From an uncultured Coriobacteriaceae bacterium (GTDB taxonomy: Bacteria; Actinomycetota; Coriobacteriia; Coriobacteriales; Coriobacteriaceae), in contig CALUOP010000001.1 of assembly GCA_944322305.1 (NCBI GenBank), positions 248,001-312,000 on the forward strand: a stretch of 64,000 bases of DNA, read 5' to 3'. The notes below the pieces were generated by a model, which saw only the letters and a program-made list of their open reading frames with translations, ran no database searches and was not told the DNA's origin. Position numbers and translations under genes: made by a program. Positions 25,269 through 32,237 of the stretch are shown piece after piece; position 1 is the stretch's first letter; each line of letters starts with the position of its first letter.

Positions 25269-26258
25269 CTACTCGGCGTGCGCGGCGGCAACGCGGCCGC
25301 AGCGGGCGTTGAGCTCGATGAGGCTGTCGGCGCCCAGGCCCAGGAGCTCCTCGGCCTCGGAGACGACCTCGTTGATGACGTCGGCGGCGTGGCCGCGCTC
25401 GTGCACGAGGCAGGCCGAGATGCCCGACATCATCGAGCCGTTCACCACGTCGCCGTCGACGACGGCCTTGCGCAGCGAACCGGCCATGAACTGCTCGAGC
25501 TCCTCGGCGGTGACAGAGGCGTCGCCCTCCATGTGCTTGGCCGTGCGGGCGAAGCGGTTCTTGAGCTGGCGCACCGGGTGGCCGGAGTTCTGGCCGGTCA
25601 CGAGGGTGTCGGAGTCCTTGGCGGCGAGGACCTTCTCCTTGTAGGCGTCGGCGATGGTGCACTCCTCGATGGTGAGGAAGCGGGTGCCCATCTGCACGCC
25701 CTCGGCGCCGAGCATCATGGCGGCGGCCATGCCGCGCCCGTCGGCCACGCCGCCGGCGGCGATCAGCGGCACGTCGACGGCGGCGCGCACGGCCGGGATG
25801 AGCACCATCGAGGTGATCTGGCCGATGTGGCCGCCGGCCTCCATGCCCTCGGCGATGATGGCGTCGGCGCCGGCGCGCTCCATGCGCTTGGCAAGGGTGG
25901 CGGAGGCCACGACCGGCGCGACCTTGCAGCCGGCGGCCTTCCACATGTCCATGAACTTGCCCGGGTCGCCCGCGCCGGTGGTGATGACCGGCACGCGCTT
26001 GTCGGCAAGCAGCTGCGCGATCTCGGCGGAGTTGGGGTTCATCAGCATGACGTTCACGCCGAAGGGCTTGTCGGTCTTGGAGCGGACGATGTCGATCTGC
26101 TCCTCGACCCACTCGACCGGCGCGGCGCCCGCGGCGACGATGCCCAGGCCGCCGGCTGCCGAGACGCCGGCGGCCAGGCTCGCGTTGGCAACCCATGCCA
26201 TGGCGCCCTGGATGACCGGCTGCTCGATGCCGAAAAGCTCAGTAACCCGTGTCTTCAT
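25269..26258 (-). CDS. fabK: Enoyl-ACP reductase II FabK (FMN-dependent)
   Basis: A 329-residue flavoprotein performing the last reduction of each elongation cycle. It has the nitronate monooxygenase/FabK fold: IEQPVIQGAMAWVANASLAA, GVNVMLMNP, EGMEAGGHIGQITS and AAGGVADGRGMAAAMMLGAEGVQMGTRFL. It starts behind GGGAGGATC at 26258. Its presence suggests FabK rather than FabI is the enoyl reductase, which usually means low triclosan sensitivity (established for FabK bacteria, inferred here). Confidence 0.95.
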   Translation of the reverse strand: MKTRVTELFGIEQPVIQGAMAWVANASLAAGVSAAGGLGIVAAGAAPVEWVEEQIDIVRSKTDKPFGVNVMLMNPNSAEIAQLLADKRVPVITTGAGDPGKFMDMWKAAGCKVAPVVASATLAKRMERAGADAIIAEGMEAGGHIGQITSMVLIPAVRAAVDVPLIAAGGVADGRGMAAAMMLGAEGVQMGTRFLTIEECTIADAYKEKVLAAKDSDTLVTGQNSGHPVRQLKNRFARTAKHMEGDASVTAEELEQFMAGSLRKAVVDGDVVNGSMMSGISACLVHERGHAADVINEVVSEAEELLGLGADSLIELNARCGRVAAAHAE

Positions 26259-26286
26259 GAAGCGATCCTCCCTAGCTTCCGTATGA

Positions 26287-26319
26287 AAATGGGCCCCGCT
26301 GCTCGCTGCCGCGGGGCCC
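26287..26319 (-). terminator. Attenuating terminator after acpP
   Basis: GGGCCCCGC pairs with GCGGGGCCC, followed by ATTTTCAT on the minus strand, between acpP and fabK. It would let acpP be made in excess over the downstream enzymes. Confidence 0.75.
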
Positions 26320-26356
26320 GAAAGCGCTGCTTATGCGAGCACGCCAGGACGATTGG

Positions 26357-26587
26357 TTAGTTCTCGGCCTTGGTCTCGTCGATGTAGGCGGCGAGCTCAG
26401 CCGGGGTCTCGATGCCGGTGACGTCGGCAAGCTCAACCTCGAAGCGATCCTCGACCTCGGACACGAGCTCGATCATGTCCAGCGAGTCGATGTCCAGGTC
26501 GCCGAACTTGACGTCGTCGGTGACCTTGTCGTCGTCGATGCCCAGGGTGTCGGTGATGATCTCTTTGACGGTGTCGAGCGTAGCCAT
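26357..26587 (-). CDS. acpP: Acyl carrier protein
   Basis: A 76-residue acidic carrier of growing acyl chains. The phosphopantetheine site is Ser35 in DLDIDSLDMIELV. The ATG at 26587 gives the standard length. It is the first gene of the fab operon; a palindromic operator stands about 120 bases upstream and a terminator-like hairpin follows. Confidence 0.96.
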   Translation of the reverse strand: MATLDTVKEIITDTLGIDDDKVTDDVKFGDLDIDSLDMIELVSEVEDRFEVELADVTGIETPAELAAYIDETKAEN

Positions 26588-26704
26588 GTGCGTTCCTTTC
26601 GCTAGAGCGGCCAAGGCCGCCTTCTGCTGGATGCGGCGAGGCGCTCGCGCTTGCCTTGACCCCGCGGGGAAAGGGCGCGCGATACACGCAACACCGCTGC
26701 CTAC

Positions 26705-26727
26705 CTTAGATAGTTAGACTATCAAAG
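26705..26727 (-). promoter_or_regulatory. Palindromic operator upstream of the acpP-fab operon
   Basis: CTTAGATAG and CTATCAAAG arms flank TTAGA, with a single mismatch. The site resembles the TTTGA...TCAAA-type sites of fatty acid repressors such as FabT of the MarR family. It sits in the only AT-rich patch of the roughly 280-base gap before acpP; nothing else is visible there. A MarR gene at 53408-54133 is a candidate binder, which is inference. Confidence 0.6.
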
Positions 26728-26869
26728 CAATTGGGAATACTACCAGAATCCCCGTATCTTGCTTAGCATACCGCACGATTCACAACCGCTCCATACCAAA
26801 ACGCCACCTAGACGGCGGACGGCGGGCACGGCCGGATCTGCGGGCGGCATGCAGGCGCAACGCAAGCCC

Positions 26870-27745
26870 CTACCGCCTCTTCGCGGGCTTCTCGTCTTTG
26901 CTGGTAAGCCCGGTGTAGTCGACCTTGGCGGTGGAGGGCTTCATGGGGCCGGGGGCGTACCAGTCGAGCGCGCAGTCGATCCAGGCGTTCCAGAACGGCC
27001 ACTCGTGCTCGCCGATGTCGGGCTCGTGGTAGGTCACGTTGAAGCCGCAGTCGAGAAGCACGTCGCGGTAGGCACGGTTCTCCTCGATGAGGGTGTCGTG
27101 CTCGCCGCAGGCGATGTAGACGTCGGGCTTGGGCAGCGTCGGGTCGTCCTTGAAGCGGCGCGCGAGCGCGTCGTAGTCCTTCTCGCTGCCGGGCAGGTGG
27201 TCCAGGTCACCGAAGATGCGGTTGTAGTAGCTGCGCCGGCCGTGTGGCACGGGCGCCTGCTCGGGGGCACCGAGGGCGCGCTTGAGGATGAAGCCGCCGG
27301 AGAGCACCACGATCTTGCCGAAGCGGTCCGGCCGCACCAGGCCGTTCACCACCGCCGAGTACGCGCCGATGGAGATGCCCGCCAGGCAGGTGTCCTCGCG
27401 CTTGCGCGACAGCGGGAACATGAGCCGCGTCACGTCCACGAGCTCCTCGGAGAGGAACTTGCCCTCCCACTGGTCCTTCTCGGGCTTGTTCAGGTAAAAG
27501 CCGTCTTTGCCCGACGGCATGATGACGCACACGTCGCGCGCCTCGGCGGTCTCGACCACGTGGGTCTTCTCGAGCCAGTCGTCGTCCTTGCCGAACAGGC
27601 CGTGGAGCAGATACATCGTCTTATAGGGGCCGCGGCGCTTGGGCGCGCGCTTGTCGCCCGCCAGCTTGTCCACCGGCAGCACCGCCGTGCACACCACGTT
27701 GCGCTTGAGGTATTGGGAGTAGAAGTCGAACTTGATCAATGCCAT
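26870..27745 (-). CDS. Esterase, alpha/beta-hydrolase (EstA/esterase D-like)
   Basis: A 291-residue hydrolase starting MALIKFDFYSQYLKRNV. The oxyanion region is YLLHGLFGKDDDW, the nucleophile elbow is AGISIGAYSA, and a late Asp/His pair (GEHDTLIEENRAYRD and DIGEHEWPFWN) completes the triad. No signal peptide. It is paralogous to the gene at 28157-29044, with the same first five residues. The family includes tributyrin and feruloyl esterases; the substrate is unknown. The basic C-terminal tail (SKDEKPAKRR) is extra. Confidence 0.9.
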   Translation of the reverse strand: MALIKFDFYSQYLKRNVVCTAVLPVDKLAGDKRAPKRRGPYKTMYLLHGLFGKDDDWLEKTHVVETAEARDVCVIMPSGKDGFYLNKPEKDQWEGKFLSEELVDVTRLMFPLSRKREDTCLAGISIGAYSAVVNGLVRPDRFGKIVVLSGGFILKRALGAPEQAPVPHGRRSYYNRIFGDLDHLPGSEKDYDALARRFKDDPTLPKPDVYIACGEHDTLIEENRAYRDVLLDCGFNVTYHEPDIGEHEWPFWNAWIDCALDWYAPGPMKPSTAKVDYTGLTSKDEKPAKRR

Positions 27746-27955
27746 GAGACGTTACCTCTCACCCGCTGAAAGGGCTCGCCGGAGCCCTGTTGGATATACG
27801 TCTTCTGATCCATGATACGACAGCGCCCGCCCGCGGGGATCTGCGCGTGGGTGCCGCGCGGCACCTTTCGGTGAACGGTTTTGCGAAAACGTCCAATATC
27901 TCCGGACAAAAACATGCTACGCGGCGGACGGGAAACACGGGCGCCCGCGCGGGGC

Positions 27956-28126
27956 GGGGCGTATCGCCCCGTGCGAAGCCTTTCTCGCCCTCCCCCAGCG
28001 CGAAGCACGGAAGCCTTGGCGCGGGGGCGGGCATATCGTCCCGCGCGCAGTTCTGCAGACGCAGGAGGCCCCGTTTCCGGGGCCTCCGTCGCGTCGAAGC
28101 TGTTTGAGCACGGGATGATATACCCG
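27956..28126. promoter_or_regulatory. Three copies of a GGGYRTATCRYCCC palindrome between the esterase genes
   Basis: GGGGCGTATCGCCCCG (27956-27971), CGGGCATATCGTCCCG (28028-28043) and, in reverse, CGGGTATATCATCCCG (28111-28126) share one pattern, with paired changes at the variable positions. They stand 70-85 bases apart in the roughly 410-base gap upstream of the 27745 esterase, so they look like repressor or activator sites. Confidence 0.6.
28064..28087 (-). terminator. Hairpin downstream of the second esterase
   Basis: GGAGGCCCC and GGGGCCTCC arms around a short loop, about 70 bases after the 28157 stop; no T-run. Confidence 0.5.
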
Positions 28127-28156
28127 CCCCCCCCGCACCGTGATCCGGCAACGCGC

Positions 28157-29044
28157 TTAGAACACGTGGCCGCTGTTCATGCCGGAGCGGGCCTCGCCCA
28201 GCGGCAGCCAGTCGAGCACGTGCCCGATGTAGCGGTTCCAGAAGTCCCAGTCGTGGTTGCCGGGGCCCTCCTCGTACGTGACGTCCAGGCCGACGCCGCG
28301 CAGGCGGTCCTGCAGCACGCGGTTGCCGGCCAGAAGGCCGTCCTCGGTGCCGCACGCCATGTAGACGCGCGGACGCGGGCGGTCGCAGTACACCAGGTCG
28401 GCCGCCAGGCGCGCGGGGTCCTTGTCGGAGTCGCGCACCGCGCCGAGGTCGCCGAAGACCGACTCGAGGTAGGGGCGCGTGGTGAAGAAGAGCCCGCCGC
28501 CCTGCACGGCCTCCTCGACCGAGTCGATGACCATGGCCGAGGAGAGCCCCGCCACGCAGCCGAAGGTCTCGCAGTACTTGAGGCCGTTGCGCAGCGCGCC
28601 GTAGCCGCCCATGGACAGGCCGGCGATGAAGGTGTCCTCGCGGCGGTCGGACAGCGGGAACATGGCGCGCGTCACCGCCACGAGCTCCTCGCCGATGAAG
28701 CGGCCGTAGAGGTTGTGCGAGGCGGGCTGGTCGATGTAGAACATGTTCTCGCCCGACGGCATCACCACGGCCAGGTCGCGCTCCTCGGCCCAGCGCTGGA
28801 TGTTGGTGTTGGCCACCCAGTCGCCGTTGTTGCCGAAGATGCCGTGCAGAAGGTACAGCGTCTGGTAGCGGCGCGGCTCGCGCGCGTAGGGCGAGTGCTC
28901 GGGCGTGCCGTTGTACTGCATGCTCGAGCCCACCATCGCCTCGGCGGAAAGCGCGTTCATGAGCTTGTCGGTGGGCAGGATGACGTTGATCTGGACCGTG
29001 CGCATCAGCGCGGCCGAGAAGAAGTCGGCTTTGATGAGAGCCAT
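28157..29044 (-). CDS. Esterase, alpha/beta-hydrolase, paralogue of the neighbouring gene
   Basis: A 295-residue cytoplasmic hydrolase starting MALIKADFFSAALMRTV at 29044 behind GGAGG. Nucleophile motif AGLSMGGYGALRNGL, oxyanion loop YLLHGIFGNNGDW, late acid and base in CGTEDGLLAGNRVLQD and GPGNHDWDFWN. It matches the downstream esterase along its whole length, so the pair arose by tandem duplication. An extra loop of about 20 residues (SAEAMVGSSMQYNGTPEHSP) separates them. Confidence 0.9.
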   Translation of the reverse strand: MALIKADFFSAALMRTVQINVILPTDKLMNALSAEAMVGSSMQYNGTPEHSPYAREPRRYQTLYLLHGIFGNNGDWVANTNIQRWAEERDLAVVMPSGENMFYIDQPASHNLYGRFIGEELVAVTRAMFPLSDRREDTFIAGLSMGGYGALRNGLKYCETFGCVAGLSSAMVIDSVEEAVQGGGLFFTTRPYLESVFGDLGAVRDSDKDPARLAADLVYCDRPRPRVYMACGTEDGLLAGNRVLQDRLRGVGLDVTYEEGPGNHDWDFWNRYIGHVLDWLPLGEARSGMNSGHVF

Positions 29045-29135
29045 CGGGCTACCTCCTTGAGATCGCGGTGCCCGGAAAGCGCCCGGACACACCGTTCCTT
29101 ATGGTAACGGCGCGTCCGGGACATAGGCAAGCACT

Positions 29136-29314
29136 GTGCAAATATTAGAGTTGTGGACGATTTCCGAAGGGCGCTCTTCGAGGGCGTGGGACAAAATGCA
29201 TACTTCCCAGCAATTACCTGCGAGAGTATAGGTGAGACTGTATATTGTAGGTGGTTTTTGGACACCTCGTTTTCCTCGGCGTCTCAAAATCGTCCATAGC
29301 CCGATTATTTGCAC
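29136..29314. repeat. 179-bp fold-back element with 28-29-bp imperfect terminal inverted repeats
   Basis: The ends GTGCAAATA-N9-TGGACGATTT and the reverse complement at 29286-29314 agree at 19 of 28 positions in two blocks. The interior is clearly AT-richer than the surroundings and can extend the rod with CGAGG/CCTCG and AAAA/TTTT pairs. It fills the middle of the 475-base gap between the esterase and ROK genes; the rest of the gap holds nothing I can name. It could be a miniature transposable element or a long-hairpin RNA. No target-site duplication is visible. Confidence 0.6.
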
Positions 29315-29519
29315 AGCCAAGCGGCGAGGGCGGCCCAAAGGCGTCGTAAACGGCAGCGCGCAGAACGTGCCGCGGGGCACTACCACCGTCGGAACGACGC
29401 CGTTGGGGCAGCGTGCGCGCGAAGCGCGTCCCTCGCGCAAAAAGCGAGGGGCCTGAAAGCCCCTCGCCCCTGCGTTCTCAATCGGCCGGAACGCAGACCG
29501 CGCCGCGAACCTCAGAGCC

Positions 29520-30440
29520 TTAAGCGGCGGCCCGCTTTTTGCGCATGTGCAGGAAGTGCTGGTAGGCGCCGATGAGGTTGGCGTCGTTGAAGAACCTGCA
29601 CGCCACGATCTCGACCTCAGGGAAGTCGTAGGCCAACTCGGCGTTGAAGCGCTTGTGCGCCGCGCGGACCTCCTCGATGAACAGCTCGCTTTTGCTGATG
29701 CCGCCGCCCAGGCAGATGCGCTCGGGGTCGATCCAGCACTGGATGTTGTGGATCTGCAGGGCAATGCCGTCGCACACGTCGCGGAAGACCCGCGCGGCCA
29801 CCTCGTCACCCTGCTCGACCCAGGCGCACACCTCACGCCCGGTGCAGCGCTCGATGCCTTTGGCCAGCGCAACGCGGCGGCAAAGCCCGTGCGTGGAGCA
29901 GTCGGTAGCCCAGGAGCCGTCGTCGGGCACGGCGCTGTGGCGGTTGGGCATGCGCGAGTACATCATGCTGGCCTCGCCGGCGTAGAGGTGCGAGCCCTTG
30001 TGGATCTCGCCGTTCACCACCGCGCCGCCGCCGATCCCCGTGCCGAAAGCGAGAACCACGCCATTGCGCACGCCGCGCAGGTTGCCGGCGGCGAACTCCG
30101 CCATGGCAGAGCACTTGGCGTCGTTCTCGACCTCCATGGGCAGACCGAAGCGCTTCTCCCACTCCTTGACGTCGGCGCCGTAGTTGTAGCGCAAGGCACC
30201 GCCCAAGCGAATGATCTTCTCGTCCACCTCGATGATGCCGGGCATGGAGAAGGCCACACCGTCGAGCTGGTCGGTGCCGCCCATCTGCTCCAAGATGCCC
30301 CCGACGGCAGCGAGGAAGGGCTCGGGGTCGGTTGAGGAGGTGTCGGGCGTGGGGACGGAGCCCTGGCAGGTCATGGCGTCGTTGTCCATCAGGCAGTACT
30401 TAATGGCGCTGCCCCCTACGTCGAGCGTGGCGATTTTCAT
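29520..30440 (-). CDS. ROK-family sugar kinase
   Basis: A 306-residue cytoplasmic kinase starting MKIATLDVGGSAIKYCLMD (ATP-binding phosphate-1 loop). The middle has AFGTGIGGGAVVNGEIHKG, a HGLCRRV segment in place of the zinc-binding GxCG cysteines typical of many ROK proteins, and LGGGISKSELF near the end. No helix-turn-helix is present, so it is a kinase rather than a repressor. Glucose or N-acetylmannosamine are common substrates, but none can be assigned. Confidence 0.9.
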   Translation of the reverse strand: MKIATLDVGGSAIKYCLMDNDAMTCQGSVPTPDTSSTDPEPFLAAVGGILEQMGGTDQLDGVAFSMPGIIEVDEKIIRLGGALRYNYGADVKEWEKRFGLPMEVENDAKCSAMAEFAAGNLRGVRNGVVLAFGTGIGGGAVVNGEIHKGSHLYAGEASMMYSRMPNRHSAVPDDGSWATDCSTHGLCRRVALAKGIERCTGREVCAWVEQGDEVAARVFRDVCDGIALQIHNIQCWIDPERICLGGGISKSELFIEEVRAAHKRFNAELAYDFPEVEIVACRFFNDANLIGAYQHFLHMRKKRAAA

Positions 30441-30482
30441 GAGCGATCCTCTCAGTTGCGTGTGACCCGGGCGGCAAGCCGC

Positions 30483-30535
30483 GCGCCGGGCGCTTGTCGA
30501 ACCCATCGTAGCCGCAACAGGCAAGCGCCCGGCGC
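30483..30535 (-). terminator. Long-stem hairpin between the GT2 and ROK genes
   Basis: Fourteen-base arms (GCGCCGGGCGCTTG and its complement) enclose 25 bases, between the glycosyltransferase stop and the ROK start. No T-run follows. Confidence 0.5.
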
Positions 30536-30606
30536 ACTTTCCAGCCTCGGGCGAAATGGCTCGGCAAACGCGCGAGGCTCCCCTTCCCGAACGCGGCCGA
30601 AGCAGC

Positions 30607-31845
30607 TCAGCGCGCCGAGCCCTGGCAACCGAGCTCTTGGGCGCCGTCGCTGCGCTCGCGCACGATGTAGTGGGGGCGGCGCTTCACCTCAAGGTAGGTC
30701 TTGGCCAGGTACTGGCCGATGATCCCCAGGCACATGAGCTGCAGCCCGCCGATGAACATGATGATGCACGCAAGCGAGGGCCAGCCGCTCACCGGGTCGC
30801 CGAACAGCAGCGTGCGCACCACGATGAAGGCTGTGGCCACCAGTGCCGCGAAGCACAGCAAAATGCCCGCGTACGAGGCCAGCGCAAGCGGCGCCGTGGA
30901 CACCGAAACGATGCCCTCGAAGGCGTAGCGCACGAGCTTGAAGAAGCTCCACTTGGTCTCCCCCGCCGCGCGCTGGGCGTTCTCGTAGGGCAGCCACGCC
31001 GTGGTGAACCCCACCCAGCCGAAAAGCCCCTTGGTGAAGCGGTTGTACTCGGGCAGGCTTAAGAGCGCGTCCACGAAGGGGCGGCGCATCAGGCGGAAGT
31101 CGCGCGCGCCGTCGGCGATGGACGTGGGCGAGATATGGTTGATGAGGCGGTAGAACGCCCGCGCGCACAGCGACCGGATGGCGGGCTCGCCCGCGCGCGT
31201 GACGCGGCGGCACGCCACACTGTCCACGTTCTCCTGGAACAGCATGTCGTACATGGTGAAGAGCAGCGCCGGCGGATCCTGCAGATCGGCATCCATCGTG
31301 GCCACGAGGTCGCCGTCGGCCGCCTCGAGCCCAGCGAGCAGCGCCGCCTCCTTGCCGAAGTTGCGCGAGAAGGAAAGCCAGCGCAGCGTGAAGGGAAGCG
31401 GCCGCAGCGCGGGAAAGTACCCGGTGCGCGAGGGCTCGGCAACGGGCAGGGACGCAGGTGCGGGCGCGGCGCTCTTGTCACCCGGCGCGGCGTTCTTGTC
31501 GCCCGAGGCGCAGACGGCATCCTCTGGCACGGCCCGCGCGGTTTGCGCGCAGTGGTTCTCCACCGTGCGGAACGCGTTGAGCAGCGCGTCTCCGCCCTCT
31601 AACAGGGCCTCCCAGAACCGCTGCGCGTCGGGCGCCGGCGTCCTGGCCAGACGCGCCACGGCAGCGGCGATGCGCTTGATCACGGTTAGCGTGCCGTCGC
31701 TTGAGCCGTCGTCGACCAAGATGAGCTCTATGGAGAGGTCGGGATACGCCGCCACAAGGTCTGCCGCCGTGCAGCCGAACGCCTCAAGGAAAAGCGGCAG
31801 GCAGGCCTCCTCGTTGTAGCAGGGCACAACGCACGAGAGCTTCAT
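30607..31845 (-). CDS. Membrane-anchored family 2 glycosyltransferase (GtrB/dolichyl-phosphate mannosyltransferase type)
   Basis: A 412-residue enzyme starting MKLSCVVPCYNEEACLPLF behind GGAGG at 31845. Nucleotide-sugar binding is seen in VDDGSSDGTL, the acceptor motifs in SFSRNFGKEAALLAGLEAA and MDADLQDPP, and two C-terminal transmembrane helices anchor it. Such enzymes charge a polyprenyl phosphate with a sugar. An insertion of about 85 residues, low in complexity (ASGDKNAAPGDKSAAPAPAS), separates the first two motifs that are normally about 20 residues apart. The adjacent GT39-type gene could use the lipid-linked sugar. Confidence 0.92.
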   Translation of the reverse strand: MKLSCVVPCYNEEACLPLFLEAFGCTAADLVAAYPDLSIELILVDDGSSDGTLTVIKRIAAAVARLARTPAPDAQRFWEALLEGGDALLNAFRTVENHCAQTARAVPEDAVCASGDKNAAPGDKSAAPAPASLPVAEPSRTGYFPALRPLPFTLRWLSFSRNFGKEAALLAGLEAADGDLVATMDADLQDPPALLFTMYDMLFQENVDSVACRRVTRAGEPAIRSLCARAFYRLINHISPTSIADGARDFRLMRRPFVDALLSLPEYNRFTKGLFGWVGFTTAWLPYENAQRAAGETKWSFFKLVRYAFEGIVSVSTAPLALASYAGILLCFAALVATAFIVVRTLLFGDPVSGWPSLACIIMFIGGLQLMCLGIIGQYLAKTYLEVKRRPHYIVRERSDGAQELGCQGSAR

Positions 31846-31984
31846 GGCTTCCTCCTTACGGCGCCGGCGGCTGGGCCGGGCGCGGTTTTCCTGCGCCCTA
31901 TTCTCGCACATGCAACGGGCACAAGCCGCGCAACATTCGGCTTGCTATCGTTGGCGGGCAGCTAGCGCCGTTGAGCCAGCGCCG

Positions 31985-32077
31985 TTGCGCGTCAATCTTT
32001 TATCCCCGGCGTTTGCGCGCATATCTTTTCTCACAGGGGCCGTGTCTGCCCCTCTAACACATAAGATCAACGCGCAA
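31985..32077. promoter_or_regulatory. Cluster of three AGATNNNCGCGCAA motifs upstream of the GT2 gene
   Basis: Copies at 31985-32003 and 32013-32031 (reverse orientation) and 32061-32077 (forward) share AGAT-N3-CGCGCAA with A/T-rich sequence before it. Three more copies lie at 42315-42437. They occupy the roughly 390-base gap upstream of the glycosyltransferase. A shared transcription factor is the simplest explanation. Two AGCGCCGTTG repeats lie just to the left (about 31965-31990). Confidence 0.65.
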
Positions 32078-32237
32078 CGCGGGCAACTCAAAACATTGTG
32101 GCGCGCACCGCAGCAGGCGCAGCCCAACGATCCACCGGTCACGGGGAAACGCACCGCAACGGGCGCAGCCTTACATGCTGCCAAACGCAGGACGAGAAGC
32201 GCAGGGCGAAAAGCGCGGCGCGGGCCGGGCGACAAGG

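Noticed and set aside
29136-29314. 6S RNA
   Set aside because: Size and rod shape are right, but there is no convincing promoter and I could not match the conserved central bubble, so it is left as a fold-back element.
29520-30440. ROK protein as a transcriptional repressor
   Set aside because: It lacks the N-terminal helix-turn-helix and starts directly with the ATP-binding loop.
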